The translations under genes and the position numbers were made by a program. Below are positions 6,143 through 12,356 of a DNA stretch of 12,356 nt, in pieces. The stretch lies in the NCBI GenBank assembly GCA_030669135.1, contig DAOVEE010000036.1, positions 1 to 12,356 of the forward strand. The letters run 5' to 3'. The notes under the pieces were generated by a model. It ran no database searches. It was not told the origin of the DNA and saw nothing but the letters and a program-made list of their open reading frames with translations. Numbering within the stretch: the stretch's first letter is position 1; every line of letters begins with the position of its first letter. Source of the stretch: Candidatus Bathyarchaeota archaeon (GTDB taxonomy: Archaea; Thermoproteota; Bathyarchaeia; TCS64).

Positions 6143-7147
6143 TTAGATGAGTGGCTTTACTTTCTTGACCTCTGGGTTGACTAGGTTGGGCGGCTCCTCG
6201 CCTCTCATCACCGCGGCGCAGTTGGTCGCGGCTATCACGGCCATCTTCGTCCGGGTCTCGACGCTGGCGCTGGCGATGTGGGGCGTGACTATTATGTTAT
6301 CGAGCTCCAGCAGCGGGCTGTCCGGGTCGGTGGGCTCCTTCTCGTGTACGTCCAGCGCCGCGCCTGCGATCCAGCCCTCCTTGAGCGCCTTATAGAGGGC
6401 CTCCTCGTCTATCACTGGGCCGCGGGAGGTGTTCACGAGATAGGCCGTAGGCTTCATCATGCGGAGCTGCTCCTCGCCGATCATGTGATGGGTTTCGGGT
6501 GTCAGGGGGACGTGCGTCGACACGAAGTCGGAGTTCTCTAGCACATCCTCCAGCGTCCTGCACTCCAGGTTGAGCTCCCTCTCTTTCTCGAGGTTCCTCA
6601 CGCAGTCGTAGTAGATGACGCCCATGTTGAAGCCCCTGGCCCTAGGCACCATGGCTAAACCTATCCTGCCCATTCCCACGATGCCCAGGGTCTTACCGTG
6701 GACGTCTCCACCTGTGAACATCTTTGGGCCCCACGCGTGTATCCATTTCCCGTCTCTGATGTACTTGTCTGCCTCGGCTATCCGTCTGGATATCGCCATC
6801 ATGAGGGCGAAGGCGTAGTCCGCCGTAGTGTCTGTTAGGACTCCCGGGGTGTTGGTGACCCTGATGCCTCGCTTGGTGGCCTCGTCCACGTCGATGTTGT
6901 TGTACCCCACGGCGTAGTTGCTCACGACTTTGAGGGTATCTGCCTGATCCATTAGCTCTGCGTCTATTCTGTCGGTCAGGAGAGGAATTAATCCGTCAAT
7001 TCCCCTAGCCTTTTTGAGTAAAAGATCTCTGGGAATGGGGTTGTTTTCTCCTTCAAAGATCTCTACGTCTGCGACTTCTTCGACTATTTTAATCGCTTCT
7101 GAAAAAAGCTGGCGTGTGACATATATCTTGGGCTTTGCCAAAACCAT
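6143..7147 (-). CDS. D-2-hydroxyacid dehydrogenase (glyoxylate/hydroxypyruvate reductase-like)
   Basis: This NAD(P)H-dependent enzyme interconverts a 2-oxoacid and a D-2-hydroxyacid; it resembles archaeal glyoxylate reductases, but related family members are hard to tell apart. Numbering from a GTG at 7150, the coenzyme motif is G159-M-G161-RI-G164, and the catalytic residues are R243 (NTSRGPVID), E272 (HEKEPTD) and H291 (TPHIAS). VSNYAVGYNNID (76-87) is the substrate-side signature. D182 at the end of the second Rossmann strand (IYYD) suggests NADH rather than NADPH. The frame could begin at GTG 7150 or ATG 7147; ATG is chosen, giving 334 residues. A box ATATTAC near 7175-7181 lies about 25-30 bases upstream, so the transcript would be almost leaderless. 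It is convergent with tdh. Confidence 0.88.
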   Translation of the reverse strand: MVLAKPKIYVTRQLFSEAIKIVEEVADVEIFEGENNPIPRDLLLKKARGIDGLIPLLTDRIDAELMDQADTLKVVSNYAVGYNNIDVDEATKRGIRVTNTPGVLTDTTADYAFALMMAISRRIAEADKYIRDGKWIHAWGPKMFTGGDVHGKTLGIVGMGRIGLAMVPRARGFNMGVIYYDCVRNLEKERELNLECRTLEDVLENSDFVSTHVPLTPETHHMIGEEQLRMMKPTAYLVNTSRGPVIDEEALYKALKEGWIAGAALDVHEKEPTDPDSPLLELDNIIVTPHIASASVETRTKMAVIAATNCAAVMRGEEPPNLVNPEVKKVKPLI

Positions 7148-7225
7148 CACTACCCGTCATATTTATCCGAGAATGTAATATGGTTTTCCGAAAACAATGT
7201 ATTTTCTCCTCAAGACCACAAAATT

Positions 7226-7250
7226 AATATTCAGGATAATCCTGAATATT
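7226..7250. promoter_or_regulatory. 25-bp perfect palindrome at the winged-helix gene promoter
   Basis: AATATTCAGGAT (7226-7237) and its exact reverse complement (7239-7250) flank a single A. The palindrome ends eight bases before the ATG at 7258 and overlaps AT-rich DNA (AAATTAATATT from 7222) that is the only candidate TATA box. A DNA-binding protein made by the gene, bound here, would block its own promoter, which is the expected layout of an autorepressor operator. Confidence 0.75.
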
Positions 7251-7257
7251 TAATAAT

Positions 7258-8004
7258 ATGGGAAATATAGTTAAAAGCACAGAAAAACACGGTCTCACAG
7301 CCCAAAACCTGGACGAACTGTTCGATGGCCCCCTAAAACCAATGAACAGCGACAACGCGAGACTAGTCTACAAGCTATTCTTCGAAGCCAAAGACCAAGG
7401 ATTAACCACCTTAGACATACAGCACCTACTAAAAGACTACGATCGAAAATACAGCAAGAAGGACCTCCACAACTGGCTCAACGACCTAATGGACGCAGAG
7501 CTCATCACCAAGGAAAGCGAAAGAAGAAAACCCACAATAGTCGCGTATAATGGCCGATATACCTACGATATATGGCGCCTAACGCCCCAAGGATACCAAA
7601 TTGGGCGAAAAATCGAGAGATTTCTAGGCAAATACCCTAACCTAAATGAACAGAAAACCATCGAGAAAACACATATCCCAGACCTCAAGGAGCTGAAAAC
7701 CGGAGACTTGAGAGAAATAGAGACTCTATACATCAACTCCGTTATACTGCTGGCCCTACAGAAAACGAGAGGAAAGTCTGACCTGAAGGAGATATCAGGG
7801 AACACGATCCTCCAACCCAGGCCTCTCCGCAGTTTTCTGGAGGCCCACATGAGATCCATGTCACCCCCCCTATACCAAATGAAAGAGAAAACCATCGGCA
7901 TCGGAGGGAGAATCCTGCAGAAACTAGGATTGTCATCCGTGAACTTTGACGTGTCCCTGAGTCCGGAGGGTAAGAAAATATCTGAGAGCCTCCTAAAGAC
8001 GTGA
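7258..8004 (+). CDS. Winged-helix DNA-binding protein, probable autoregulated transcription factor
   Basis: I do not recognise a named family for this 248-residue protein. Residues 33-115 look like a winged helix: helices at about 33-46, 51-60 and 66-81 (KYSKKDLHNWLNDLMDAELI), then a basic wing KESERRKPTIV and a strand ending in YDIWRLTPQGYQ, as in PadR-, ArsR- or MarR-like domains. Residues 150-248 may form a second helical domain with another beta-wing-like end (VSLSPEGKKISESLL). It has no signal peptide or membrane segment. The codons favour A at the third position (AAA, GAA, CTA, ATA), unlike the G/C-ending codons of its neighbours, which suggests later acquisition. A perfect palindrome just before the start suggests self-control. 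Transcription probably starts within ten bases of the ATG. Confidence 0.8.
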   Translation: MGNIVKSTEKHGLTAQNLDELFDGPLKPMNSDNARLVYKLFFEAKDQGLTTLDIQHLLKDYDRKYSKKDLHNWLNDLMDAELITKESERRKPTIVAYNGRYTYDIWRLTPQGYQIGRKIERFLGKYPNLNEQKTIEKTHIPDLKELKTGDLREIETLYINSVILLALQKTRGKSDLKEISGNTILQPRPLRSFLEAHMRSMSPPLYQMKEKTIGIGGRILQKLGLSSVNFDVSLSPEGKKISESLLKT

Positions 8005-8032
8005 AGCCTATGTCTGGAGACCAAGAAAACGC

Positions 8033-8051
8033 TGGACACACTTCGTGTCCA
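8033..8051 (+). terminator. Hairpin after the winged-helix gene
   Basis: TGGACAC and GTGTCCA form a perfect seven-pair stem with loop ACTTC, 29 bases past the stop codon. No T-run follows directly, so it may stabilise the 3' end of the mRNA rather than terminate it. Confidence 0.45.
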
Positions 8052-8220
8052 TAATCTTGAAGGTACTTTATCTATAAGGCGTAAAACAAGCGATTTGAGA
8101 AATGATGTAAAAATGTTAATTTACTGCCCCTATGTGACACAACTTTTAACGTTTTCACCCGATCCACCCTTCGACATATAAAAACCAAAAAAAAGGTTGG
8201 ACATAATCCCTATCCATGTT

Positions 8221-8248
8221 AAAAAACGCCGTTTTTGGGCGTTTTTTT
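8221..8248 (+). terminator. Strong terminator-like hairpin with T-run
   Basis: AAAAAACGCC (8221-8230) pairs with GGCGTTTTTT (8238-8247) around a seven-base loop, and the stem runs into seven T's. A further T-rich stretch (GGTTTTT) follows. This is a classic intrinsic terminator shape and would stop read-through from the winged-helix gene about 220 bases after its stop. Confidence 0.6.
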
Positions 8249-8901
8249 GGTTTTTAGGGGGGGCCTCAGCAACGCTATATTAGAGGCAGGGGGCTGCATG
8301 AACCAACGGGTATGTGGGTGAGAGGTGAAATTTCTGGTCAAATAGACTAGTCTACGTGTCATTAGAATGTCCGGACAAATGAAAACCCAAAGGAATTAAA
8401 GAGCCCAAGGAGGGGGCGCAGCGTAACAATGCCAGTCGGGCCGAATGACTAATTCATTGTTCTTTTCTTGCATGATGAAGAAAGGATATAAAGCTACACA
8501 CACTCTGAACGACTTCCTATTTGTTGAGACCAAAAGAAATCATGGAAATCCTCAAGAGACCTTGATTCAGTAGTTAATCCTCTCAATAGATATTTTCTCG
8601 TCAAATACCCTAACCTTTTTACGAAAAAAATTGTTGAAAAAAATAGGTGTTCTCGGAGACAGCGATGATGAAACCAGAGTCCCTCTCGTTGGACACTGGG
8701 GTGGATAGAACTTTATATCCTGTTGTGAACGTCCTTTCTCTTCTAAGGGATCATATTCGAATCGTGTTCCTAACCAAAACATAACTTTGTCCTTTGGCTG
8801 AGATCAACCATTCCTGATGAAACAATGGAAACAGAGCCTACCTGTGTAAAGACTATACGCTTCAGGCTCAACCGGGTCTTTCTTATCTCCCTCAACGTGA
8901 G

Positions 8902-8918
8902 TAAGTCTCGTAGACTTA
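8902..8918. repeat. 17-bp palindrome
   Basis: TAAGTCT and AGACTTA flank CGT with no mismatch. It lies in the gene-poor interval, five bases before the 58-codon plus-strand frame, and its purpose is unknown. Confidence 0.45.
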
Positions 8919-9054
8919 ACACATGTCCGTTTCAATCAACCTTAAATTGAGTATGTCATCCGCTCTATTCGAAATTCCAGATGAATGTCGTGAACTGGGA
9001 CATCCAACTATGGTGGCGTCTTTGATACGCTCTGACCCCTCCAGAAAAGGGCTT

Positions 9055-9076
9055 TTGTCTCGTATCTCTGGGACAA
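9055..9076. repeat. 22-bp inverted repeat, copy 3 (gene-poor interval)
   Basis: Arms TTGTCTCG (9055-9062) and TGGGACAA (9069-9076) surround TATCTC. The flanking T and A runs extend the stem to ten pairs if two G-U pairs are counted. Read forward, it matches the reverse complement of copy 1 at 21 of 24 positions, including loop bases, so it is the same element in opposite orientation and not just a similar palindrome. The nearest gene end is that of ilvD, about 135 bases away. Confidence 0.7.
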
Positions 9077-9146
9077 AAACCGTGTTTCTGTGTAGATGAT
9101 CAAGTGTTCCAGACGCTCGACACATGAATCTATAAAAAACCAGTGT

Positions 9147-9200
9147 TTTGCGAACATTTTTCGCAGAAAACCCCTAGGGTAAATGAACGGAAAATGTTCG
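9147..9200 (-). terminator. Nested inverted repeats after ilvD
   Basis: CGAACATTTT (9151-9160) and AAAATGTTCG (9191-9200) are exact reverse complements 30 bases apart, with the palindrome CCCTAGGG (9172-9179) between them. The outer arm also forms a small alternative hairpin TGCGAA/TTCGCA (9149-9165). On the minus strand this begins 11 bases after the ilvD stop, and a T-run follows at 9139-9134, so a 3'-end or terminator role is likely. Confidence 0.5.
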
Positions 9201-9210
9201 TGGCGAGACT

Positions 9211-10893
9211 TTAAATCTTGAGGACGGCGCCTTTGTCGGCGCTCGTGACCAGTTTCGCGTACCGTGCGAGGTAGCCGGTCGTCACGTTCGGCGGTCTAGG
9301 CTTCCATCCAGCTTTCCTCTTCGCCATCTCCTCGTCGGAGATCAGTAGGTCCAGCTTCCTCCCCGGGACGTCTATGGCGATCTTGTCGCCGTCCCGTACC
9401 AAGGCAATGGGCCCGCCGACTGCCGCCTCCGGCGCTATGTGGCCTATGCAGGGGCCGCGGCTCGCGCCGCTGAACCTGCCGTCCGTGAGGATGGCGACCC
9501 TGTCGAGGCCGTATCCCACGACGGCGCTGGTGGCTGCCAGCATCTCCCTCATGCCGGGGCCTCCCTTGGGTCCCTCGTAGCGGATGACTATGATATCGCC
9601 GTTCTCGATCTTACCGCCGTGGATGGCCTCCAGCGAGTCCTCTTCCCGGTCGAAGCACTTCGCCGTGCCTGTGAACTCCCACATGGCGGGGTCGATGGCA
9701 GCCATCTTGGCGACGCCGCCACACGGGGCGAGGTTGCCCTTTATTATGGCGATGCCGCCGGTCTCGTGGACCGGGTTGTCCAGCGGCCTAATCACCTCGT
9801 CGTCGCGTAAGTCTACCCCATTCAGGTTCTCCTTCAACGTCTTCCCGGTGGCGGTGATCACGCCTGTGTCCAGCCTGTTCTCCAGCCTCTTCATCACCGC
9901 GGGGATGCCTCCCGCGTTGTGAAGATCCACGATCTTGTAGGGTCCGGCTGGGGCCATGTTGCAGAGGTGGGGCGTCTCTTTGCTTATCTCGTCGAAGAGC
10001 TCGAGGGGCAGGTCGATGCCGCATTCCTCCGCCACCGCCTTTATGTGGAGCACCGTGTTGGTGCTGCCGCCCAACGCCATGTCTACCGCTATGGCGTTCC
10101 TGAACGCGATCTCCGACATGATCTTTCTCGGAGTAAGCCCCTTCTCGAGGAGCTCCATTATCTTCTTTCCCGCCTCCTGGGCCAGCCTCGCCCGCTCCAT
10201 GCCTGTGCTCTTGGCGCTGGCCATGTAGGGCAGGGTCATGCCGATGGACTCGATGATGCACTGCATGGTGTTGGCGGTGAACATGCCGCCGCAGGCCCCG
10301 GGGCCGCAGCAGATGTCCTCCAGATAAAGCGCCTCCTCCTCGCTCAGCTTGCCGCTGACCATGAGGCTCGCCGCCTCGAAGAGCTCCTGGACGGTGATCT
10401 TCTTGTCCTTGTACCGCCCCCAGGTCGGGCAGCCCGGCTCCATGGGGCCGCCGAGGACGAATATGGTGGGTATGTTGATCCTCGCCGCGGCCATGAGCAT
10501 CCCGGGATCGATCTTGTCGCACGTCGTGACGCAGATCATGGCGTCGAAGCCGTGGCTCTCAACCATTATCTCGACGCTGTCGGCGATGACCTCCCGGCTC
10601 GGCAGGCTCATCTTCATCCCCTGGTGCCCCATAGCGATGCCGTCGCAGACCGCGATGGTGTTGAACTCCCTCGGCACTCCCCCCGCGGCGGCGACGCCGA
10701 GCTTGATATGCTCGACGAGCTTGTCAAGATGCACGTGGCCCGGGTTGATCTCGGTGAAGCTGTTGGCTATCGCGATCAACGGCTTCTTCAGGTCCTCGTT
10801 CGACACCCCCGTACCCTTCAGGAGTGAACGGTGGCTCATACGGTCGGGGCCGTCATACACCTTGCTTGACCTGTGGCGTGGATTAACACTCAT
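9211..10893 (-). CDS. ilvD: Dihydroxy-acid dehydratase
   Basis: IlvD removes water from 2,3-dihydroxy-isovalerate and 2,3-dihydroxy-3-methylvalerate, the third shared step of valine and isoleucine synthesis (also feeding leucine and pantothenate). The 560 residues fit the family. C83 (VCDGIAMGHQGM), C125 (TTCDKIDPGM) and C201 (CCGPGACGGMFTANTM) are the iron-sulfur ligands, with D84, D126 and K127 at the metal site. GRFSGASRG followed by GHIAPEAAVGGP near the C-terminus is the catalytic-serine region. The frame runs 34 codons further up to 10995, but that part spans the TATA box and a palindrome and is unlike the family. The ATG at 10893, followed by the usual YDGPDRMSHRSLL, is therefore the start. 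The transcript is probably leaderless. Confidence 0.95.
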   Translation of the reverse strand: MSVNPRHRSSKVYDGPDRMSHRSLLKGTGVSNEDLKKPLIAIANSFTEINPGHVHLDKLVEHIKLGVAAAGGVPREFNTIAVCDGIAMGHQGMKMSLPSREVIADSVEIMVESHGFDAMICVTTCDKIDPGMLMAAARINIPTIFVLGGPMEPGCPTWGRYKDKKITVQELFEAASLMVSGKLSEEEALYLEDICCGPGACGGMFTANTMQCIIESIGMTLPYMASAKSTGMERARLAQEAGKKIMELLEKGLTPRKIMSEIAFRNAIAVDMALGGSTNTVLHIKAVAEECGIDLPLELFDEISKETPHLCNMAPAGPYKIVDLHNAGGIPAVMKRLENRLDTGVITATGKTLKENLNGVDLRDDEVIRPLDNPVHETGGIAIIKGNLAPCGGVAKMAAIDPAMWEFTGTAKCFDREEDSLEAIHGGKIENGDIIVIRYEGPKGGPGMREMLAATSAVVGYGLDRVAILTDGRFSGASRGPCIGHIAPEAAVGGPIALVRDGDKIAIDVPGRKLDLLISDEEMAKRKAGWKPRPPNVTTGYLARYAKLVTSADKGAVLKI

Positions 10894-10896
10894 ACG

Positions 10897-10913
10897 GTGG
10901 AAGCCGCTTCCAC
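10897..10913. promoter_or_regulatory. 17-bp palindrome over the ilvD transcription start
   Basis: GTGGAAGC and GCTTCCAC flank a single C with no mismatch. The palindrome fills the space between the TATA box (10915-10925) and the ATG (10893), so a bound protein would block RNA polymerase. It is a good candidate for a repressor operator of branched-chain amino acid synthesis. Confidence 0.65.
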
Positions 10914-10914
10914 G

Positions 10915-10925
10915 CCATATAATAC
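10915..10925 (-). promoter_or_regulatory. TATA box of ilvD
   Basis: GTATTATATGG on the minus strand is centred 27 bases before the ATG at 10893, the spacing of a leaderless archaeal transcript. Its position supports the chosen ilvD start. Confidence 0.6.
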
Positions 10926-11219
10926 TTACTTGGCGCAGAAAACTGGGAACCGTGTAAATTTTCAGGTGTTCATTATGACTCCGGTTAAAACTCACAAAAT
11001 ATAATACGTGTTTTTATACCATGATGAAAAACTGATTTGAAGTTGTTAAAACTGGATAGCTGTTCATTATATATTATCAAAAAATTGCATTAAAACCTGA
11101 AAAACATCTATAAAACGTCTTTAACCCTTACCAAAATTTATCTTTGATTGCATTTCCAATGGTGAACGTGTCCATAGTTGTTATATTTATGCTAATGATC
11201 AATCAATCTCGTTTTATCA
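10926..11219. other. AT-rich intergenic region between ilvD and the acetyltransferase
   Basis: This interval holds the upstream parts of two divergent promoters. TTATATTTAT (11181-11190) is 30-39 bases before the acetyltransferase ATG and is its likely TATA box; TCTATAAAAC near 11108-11117 is an alternative. TGTTCATTAT occurs at 10967-10976 and 11061-11070. No gene is supported here. Confidence 0.45.
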
Positions 11220-12059
11220 ATGAACAGAGACTGTGAGGGTATGCTGGATGAGCTCCCTATGAAGAGTTATCATAGAGCCGCAGAGGTCTTCAGACCCCTG
11301 ACGCACCACGCGGCGATAGGCTCCATACTGAACGGCTTGACGGATTCCAAGGTATTCGCGGATAACCCAGATGAGCCGAGGTGCGTCTTGACTTGGACGA
11401 AGTCCAGAATATTTCTATCAGGAGAGCTGGGTGATGAAGACGAGCAGCGCAGAGCAGCGGAGATCATAGGCAACAAAGTAAAACTCGACAGCATAAACCG
11501 TGGAGCGAAACATTTCATCGTCTACGTCGACCCGGAGATACGCCTATTAGATTTTTTTGAGCTGCTGGAGAGCGTGAATGTACACCTAAACACAAGGAAC
11601 TACTATGAGCTGGATGCGAGGACGCGTGAATGGGGTGAACCCCTTCGAGATGGGCTCAGACTAGAAGTCATCGACAGACAGTTCCTGGACGGCTCCTACG
11701 GGAACCTCGATCAAGTCAAGGAGGAGATGCGCTCCGAGAGGAGTTCAGTGGAGGACTTCCTCGAAAAAAGCGTGGGCGTCTGCGGCTTAATCGGAGACGA
11801 GATAGTGGCGTGGTGCATGTCAGAGTATAACCACGGCAGCAGGTACGCGATAGGGATAGCGACCGTCGAAAAGCATAGACAAAGGGGGCTGGCCACGGCC
11901 ACAGCCGACGCCCTCATGAGGCGCTGCCTTGACCACGGGTTCAGCCGGGTGGGCTGGCACTGTTGGCAGAGAAACGAGCCCTCCAACAGGACCGCCCATA
12001 AGCTGGGCTTAAAGTTCGTAGAGAGCTACCCTGTCTACGTCCTAGAGGTAGAGAATTAG
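11220..12059 (+). CDS. GNAT-family N-acetyltransferase
   Basis: The C-terminal part (about 147-279) has the GNAT fold that transfers an acetyl group from acetyl-CoA to an amine. The CoA-binding motif A is VEKHRQRGLATATADALMRR (216-235) with Q221-R-G223-L-A225. The strand VGWHCWQRNEPSNRTAHKLGLKFVE (244-268) matches the Asn-x-x-Ser-x-x-x-A-x-K-L-G-F pattern common in the family. The N-terminal half (1-140) is not a second obvious GNAT domain; this two-part plan recalls the GNAT_acetyltran group related to ZmaR, but I cannot confirm it. The acceptor is unknown. ATG at 11220 follows a TATA-like box at 11181-11190. The gene converges on argH, nine bases separating its stop from the tail of that reading frame. 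Confidence 0.82.
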   Translation: MNRDCEGMLDELPMKSYHRAAEVFRPLTHHAAIGSILNGLTDSKVFADNPDEPRCVLTWTKSRIFLSGELGDEDEQRRAAEIIGNKVKLDSINRGAKHFIVYVDPEIRLLDFFELLESVNVHLNTRNYYELDARTREWGEPLRDGLRLEVIDRQFLDGSYGNLDQVKEEMRSERSSVEDFLEKSVGVCGLIGDEIVAWCMSEYNHGSRYAIGIATVEKHRQRGLATATADALMRRCLDHGFSRVGWHCWQRNEPSNRTAHKLGLKFVESYPVYVLEVEN

Positions 12060-12068
12060 CTGTTTTCT

Positions 12069-12176
12069 TCAAGACGCCCCGAGCGCCTGCTCCGCGTGTA
12101 CCAGTTTCTCATTTGCATGGGCTATCCTTTTTATCCTAGTTTTTCTTCTCTTCTCCTCGTCTCTCAGCCTTCTCCG
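12069..12176 (-). other. In-frame continuation of argH after a TAG codon
   Basis: After the TAG (12179-12177), the frame runs 35 codons to a TGA at 12069-12071. The encoded tail is strongly charged and helical (RRRLRDEEKRRKTRIKRI, then AHANEKLVHAEQALGAS), resembling an extra helical arm that, from memory, some archaeal argininosuccinate lyases carry. Codon choice looks coding. The TAG may be a recent nonsense mutation, a sequencing error, or an authentic end. Several genes here (the hydrolase, tdh, acetyltransferase) end in TAG, so general TAG read-through as pyrrolysine is unlikely. Confidence 0.55.
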
Positions 12177-12356
12177 CTAGTTTTCAATCATCTTATTCAC
12201 GGACTCCGGGGCGGGCCCACCGATGACCCTCCTCCTCTGGACGTTGAGCACCGGGTCAACGGCTGAGCGCAGCTCCTGCTCTGGAACCTTGAGCGCTTCT
12301 CCGACCACCTTCTCCGAGGCTTTCTCGATCATCTCCACCGTGATCTCTTCGACTTT
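12177..12356 (-). CDS. argH: Probable argininosuccinate lyase, C-terminal part (5' end outside window)
   Basis: ArgH splits argininosuccinate into arginine and fumarate, the last step of arginine synthesis. Only the last 59 residues before a TAG are in the window, so the active-site loop cannot be checked. The identification rests on the C-terminal signature: a helix ending in VVGEALKVPEQELRSAVDP, then NVQRRRVIGGPAPESVNKMI, which matches the lyase end motif (usually a GGTAP or GGPAP followed by a Val-containing helix). Codon use matches the neighbours. The TAG at 12177-12179 gives an end about ten residues after GGPAP, similar to the usual length in bacteria. The same frame nevertheless stays open for 35 more codons with protein-like content (separate entry). 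Confidence 0.7.
   Translation of the reverse strand, partial: KVEEITVEMIEKASEKVVGEALKVPEQELRSAVDPVLNVQRRRVIGGPAPESVNKMIEN

Larger units (their letters stand above)
8249..9126. other. Gene-poor interval without a convincing coding region
   Basis: With the hairpins before it, this makes about 1.2 kb between the winged-helix gene and ilvD. Two minus-strand frames (8567-8782, 71 residues; 8916-9125, 69 residues) and a plus-strand frame (8923-9099, 58 residues) are open, but none shows a family motif or the codon use of the neighbours. The interval holds palindromes at 8343-8354 and 8902-8918, the third inverted-repeat copy at 9055-9076, and two identical TATA-like boxes facing each other (8483-8493 and 8711-8721). 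It could be a decayed gene region or hold an untranslated RNA; I cannot tell which. No tRNA or rRNA was seen. Confidence 0.5.

Noticed and set aside
8471..8506. Possible C/D-box guide RNA (ATGATGA then CTGA)
   Set aside because: The spacing of 25 bases between boxes is too long for one guide, and no convincing second box pair follows. Similar lone ATGATGA boxes near 8664 and 11022 also lack partners.
8753..8772. TTCGAAT resembling a tRNA T-loop
   Set aside because: No flanking stem pairs, acceptor stem or anticodon arm fits around it.
8567..8782. 71-codon minus-strand frame
   Set aside because: No motif, unusual composition, no promoter before its only ATG; the nearest minus-strand TATA-like box lies inside it.
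8916..9125. 69-codon minus-strand frame and an overlapping 58-codon plus-strand frame (8923-9099)
   Set aside because: Both cover inverted-repeat copy 3, show no recognisable motif, and neither has clear coding-type composition. The plus-strand one is slightly more protein-like, but not enough to call.
9919..10827. 302-codon plus-strand frame opposite ilvD
   Set aside because: It is a shadow of the GC-rich ilvD gene: low-complexity, rich in His, Arg, Leu and Ala, with no family match.
10894..10995. 34-codon N-terminal extension of IlvD
   Set aside because: It covers the TATA box and the 17-bp palindrome and is unlike the family; the ATG at 10893 begins the normal sequence.
11159..11236. 25-codon plus-strand frame overlapping the acetyltransferase start
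   Set aside because: Too short, lies across the TATA box and has no supporting signal; probably chance.
12177..12179. Pyrrolysine decoding of TAG
   Set aside because: TAG is the plausible natural stop of the hydrolase, tdh and acetyltransferase genes here, and no pyl gene is in the window, so recoding is not supported.

Overview
The window reads as chromosomal DNA from an archaeon. NucS/EndoMS has the archaeal layout, including a C-terminal PCNA-binding-like tail. Most genes have an AT-rich TATA-like box about 25-37 bases before the start codon and almost no Shine-Dalgarno leader. The threonine dehydrogenase is the short-chain (SDR) type known from Thermoplasma. Genes are fairly GC-rich and intergenic DNA is AT-rich. 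A TACK-type archaeon such as a bathyarchaeon is possible, but that is a guess.

Layout. A partial CxxC protein (1-356, minus) is divergent from an MFS transporter (456-1664) whose last membrane helix lies out of frame up to 1717. A 56-residue C2H2 zinc-finger protein (1827-1997) follows. Next is a two-gene operon of a metallo-beta-lactamase-fold hydrolase (2138-2860) and NucS (2865-3644). Convergent with it is kbl (3650-4846, minus), which is divergent from tdh (5009-5971). A D-2-hydroxyacid dehydrogenase (6143-7147, minus) and an A-rich winged-helix regulator (7258-8004) come next. About 1.2 kb without a convincing gene (8005-9210) contains several hairpins and palindromes. Then come ilvD (9211-10893, minus), a GNAT-family acetyltransferase (11220-12059), and the C-terminus of a probable argininosuccinate lyase (12177 to the window end, minus).

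How the genes fit together. TDH oxidises threonine to 2-amino-3-ketobutyrate and KBL cleaves it with CoA to glycine and acetyl-CoA, so the divergent pair is a complete threonine-to-glycine route. The neighbouring hydroxyacid dehydrogenase could act on glyoxylate or hydroxypyruvate, but that link is only positional. IlvD (branched-chain amino acids) and ArgH (arginine) add further amino-acid metabolism.

The most unusual signal is a 22-bp inverted repeat of conserved sequence (arms TYGTCTCR and TRRGACRA around six bases) found three times: between kbl and tdh, just after tdh, and in the gene-poor stretch. Two further promoters carry their own perfect palindromes: a 25-bp one before the winged-helix gene and a 17-bp one before ilvD. 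Two genes look damaged or altered at the 3' end: the MFS gene by a frameshift and argH by an in-frame TAG. I see no CRISPR array, tRNA, rRNA or transposase, and no clearly new multi-gene system.
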